Assembly: GCF_000710775.1 (NCBI RefSeq)
Contig: NZ_JOJP01000001.1
Coordinates: 1,118,617-1,182,616 of the forward strand
Source: Endozoicomonas elysicola
GTDB taxonomy: Bacteria > Pseudomonadota > Gammaproteobacteria > Pseudomonadales > Endozoicomonadaceae
Direction of reading: 5' to 3'
Length of the DNA: 64,000 bases
Under the pieces are notes generated by a model, which was not told where the DNA came from, did no database searches, and was given only the letters and a program-made list of their open reading frames with translations. Position numbers and translations under genes: made by a program. Positions 63,327 through 64,000 of this stretch are shown here, in pieces (within the stretch, counting starts at the first letter, position 1; the number at the start of each line of letters is the position of its first letter).

Positions 63327-64000
63327 ATGAGTGATGGCAGAATAGGTGGCCATATTCCATTATCACCCGTTACTCAAGAACCACCAGTTGATCAAATCGA
63401 ACAAGAAGCTGTAAAGGACGGAAGAGTCATCACAGAAGTTGATGCATTACCTTACTCTACGGGACACGAAGATAGTAGTGATCCACTAGAAGCCTCTGAT
63501 ACAAAAACCTTTGAACAGCGAAAAATTGAACTGACTGATGGCAACAACTATTTAACAAACACGGATTCGTCAAACGTTGATCAGAGCGATGGCTCTGTTG
63601 CTGAAAACAGTCAGAATGCCCCAGAATTCCAACAAGAGCATCAAGGCACCGGAAGTAGTCAGCGAGCAGGGGTAAATGAAGATATAGCAGAGCACAAAAC
63701 TGATGCGAGCCGCATCAGGAAAGAGCTCAATCAGGTTGAAGCTCGAGTCACAAGTCAGATTAATGCTGAAACCGACGAACGGAAAACCGACACCAGTAAC
63801 CTGAGAGGTTATCTGAGTAAGGCAGAGGCTCGAGTTACAGGGCAGATTGATGCTGAAACCGATGCGCGCAAAACCGATACCAATAATCTCAGAAGCGATC
63901 TGAATAAGGCAGAGGCTCGAGTTACAGGGCAGATTGATGCTGAAACCGATGCGCGCAAAACCGATACCAATAATCTCAGAAGCGATCTGAATAAGGCAGA
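63327..64000 (+). CDS. Repeat-containing hydrophilic protein (3' end outside window)
   Basis: ATG 63327, with GAGGGAA nine bases upstream, opens a frame that runs off the right edge (224 codons visible). The first 135 residues are acidic and disordered, rich in Asp, Glu, Ser and Gln, with no signal peptide. From codon 138 a 29-residue unit repeats, beginning EARVTGQIDAETDARK and ending NNLRSDLNKA, with helical, coiled-coil-like spacing. No family recognised. The missing signal peptide and low-complexity start resemble the other effector-like genes in this window. Confidence 0.8.
   Translation, partial: MSDGRIGGHIPLSPVTQEPPVDQIEQEAVKDGRVITEVDALPYSTGHEDSSDPLEASDTKTFEQRKIELTDGNNYLTNTDSSNVDQSDGSVAENSQNAPEFQQEHQGTGSSQRAGVNEDIAEHKTDASRIRKELNQVEARVTSQINAETDERKTDTSNLRGYLSKAEARVTGQIDAETDARKTDTNNLRSDLNKAEARVTGQIDAETDARKTDTNNLRSDLNKA
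63738..64000 (+). repeat. 87-bp in-frame tandem repeat
   Basis: Units start at 63738, 63825 and 63912. The second and third are identical over all 87 bases; the first is diverged. The array continues beyond the window. Confidence 0.95.

Noticed and set aside
63738..64000. Possible CRISPR array
   Set aside because: The repeats are contiguous 87-base units without spacers and keep an open reading frame, so they are a protein repeat.

Overview
The window looks like a chromosomal segment of a marine, animal-associated gammaproteobacterium, most likely an Endozoicomonas-type member of the Oceanospirillales. This placement is inferred from gene content, not from any search. Core gammaproteobacterial genes (dbpA, rlmA, ybiT, rluA, zapA, 6S RNA, ygfB, ubiH, ubiI, coaD, rsmD, mdh) alternate with genes that look built to act on a eukaryotic host: proteins with nuclear-localisation-like motifs, a PP2C phosphatase, a SidE-type phosphodiesterase-like protein and an IMPa-type mucin peptidase.

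Layout. 1-1.7 kb: minus-strand gene running off the left edge, with a basic NLS-like start. 2-10 kb: LysR regulator, amidohydrolase, a two-component system with a divergent periplasmic protein, then LemA plus an M48 membrane protease. 10-20 kb: an unrecognised Pro/Gln-rich protein, dbpA, an SLC13 transporter, a GNAT enzyme, rlmA and the large secreted ImpA-like metalloprotease. 20-31 kb: ybiT, an MepM-like peptidase, rluA, a DUF1186/SEC-C protein, a second LysR and a DUF3604/PPIase/HupE operon. 31-36.4 kb: GMC oxidoreductase, enoyl-CoA hydratase, nitroreductase, aldehyde dehydrogenase. 36.7-43 kb: 6S RNA, zapA and its partner, two accessory genes, then ygfB-ubiH-ubiI. 43-48.4 kb: histidine acid phosphatase, a lipoprotein, small proteins and a LysR/azoreductase pair.

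48.4-61.4 kb is the most unusual part. The ferredoxin/coaD genes lie at one end and rsmD at the other; an aldehyde dehydrogenase/TetR pair sits between them, and the rest is effector-like. Three adjacent minus-strand genes share a gapless 50-residue N-terminal module joined to three different C-terminal parts: DUF1810, an unrecognised domain and a eukaryotic-type PP2C phosphatase. Next come a protein matching the three catalytic motifs of SidE-family phosphodiesterases and an NLS-bearing protein with endonuclease/exonuclease/phosphatase-like motifs. That last gene is bracketed by the true 3' end of mdh and a diverged second copy of the same 3' end, which suggests integration at mdh.

61.5-64 kb: a CmlA/FloR-like exporter behind a structured leader, an AT-rich gap and the start of a gene with identical 87-bp tandem repeats that runs off the right edge.

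Three families of short inverted-repeat (MITE-like) elements are present: two copies of one family, one copy each of the others. Two of the four insertions abut or form stop codons. No rRNA, tRNA, CRISPR array or secretion-system structural gene was seen.
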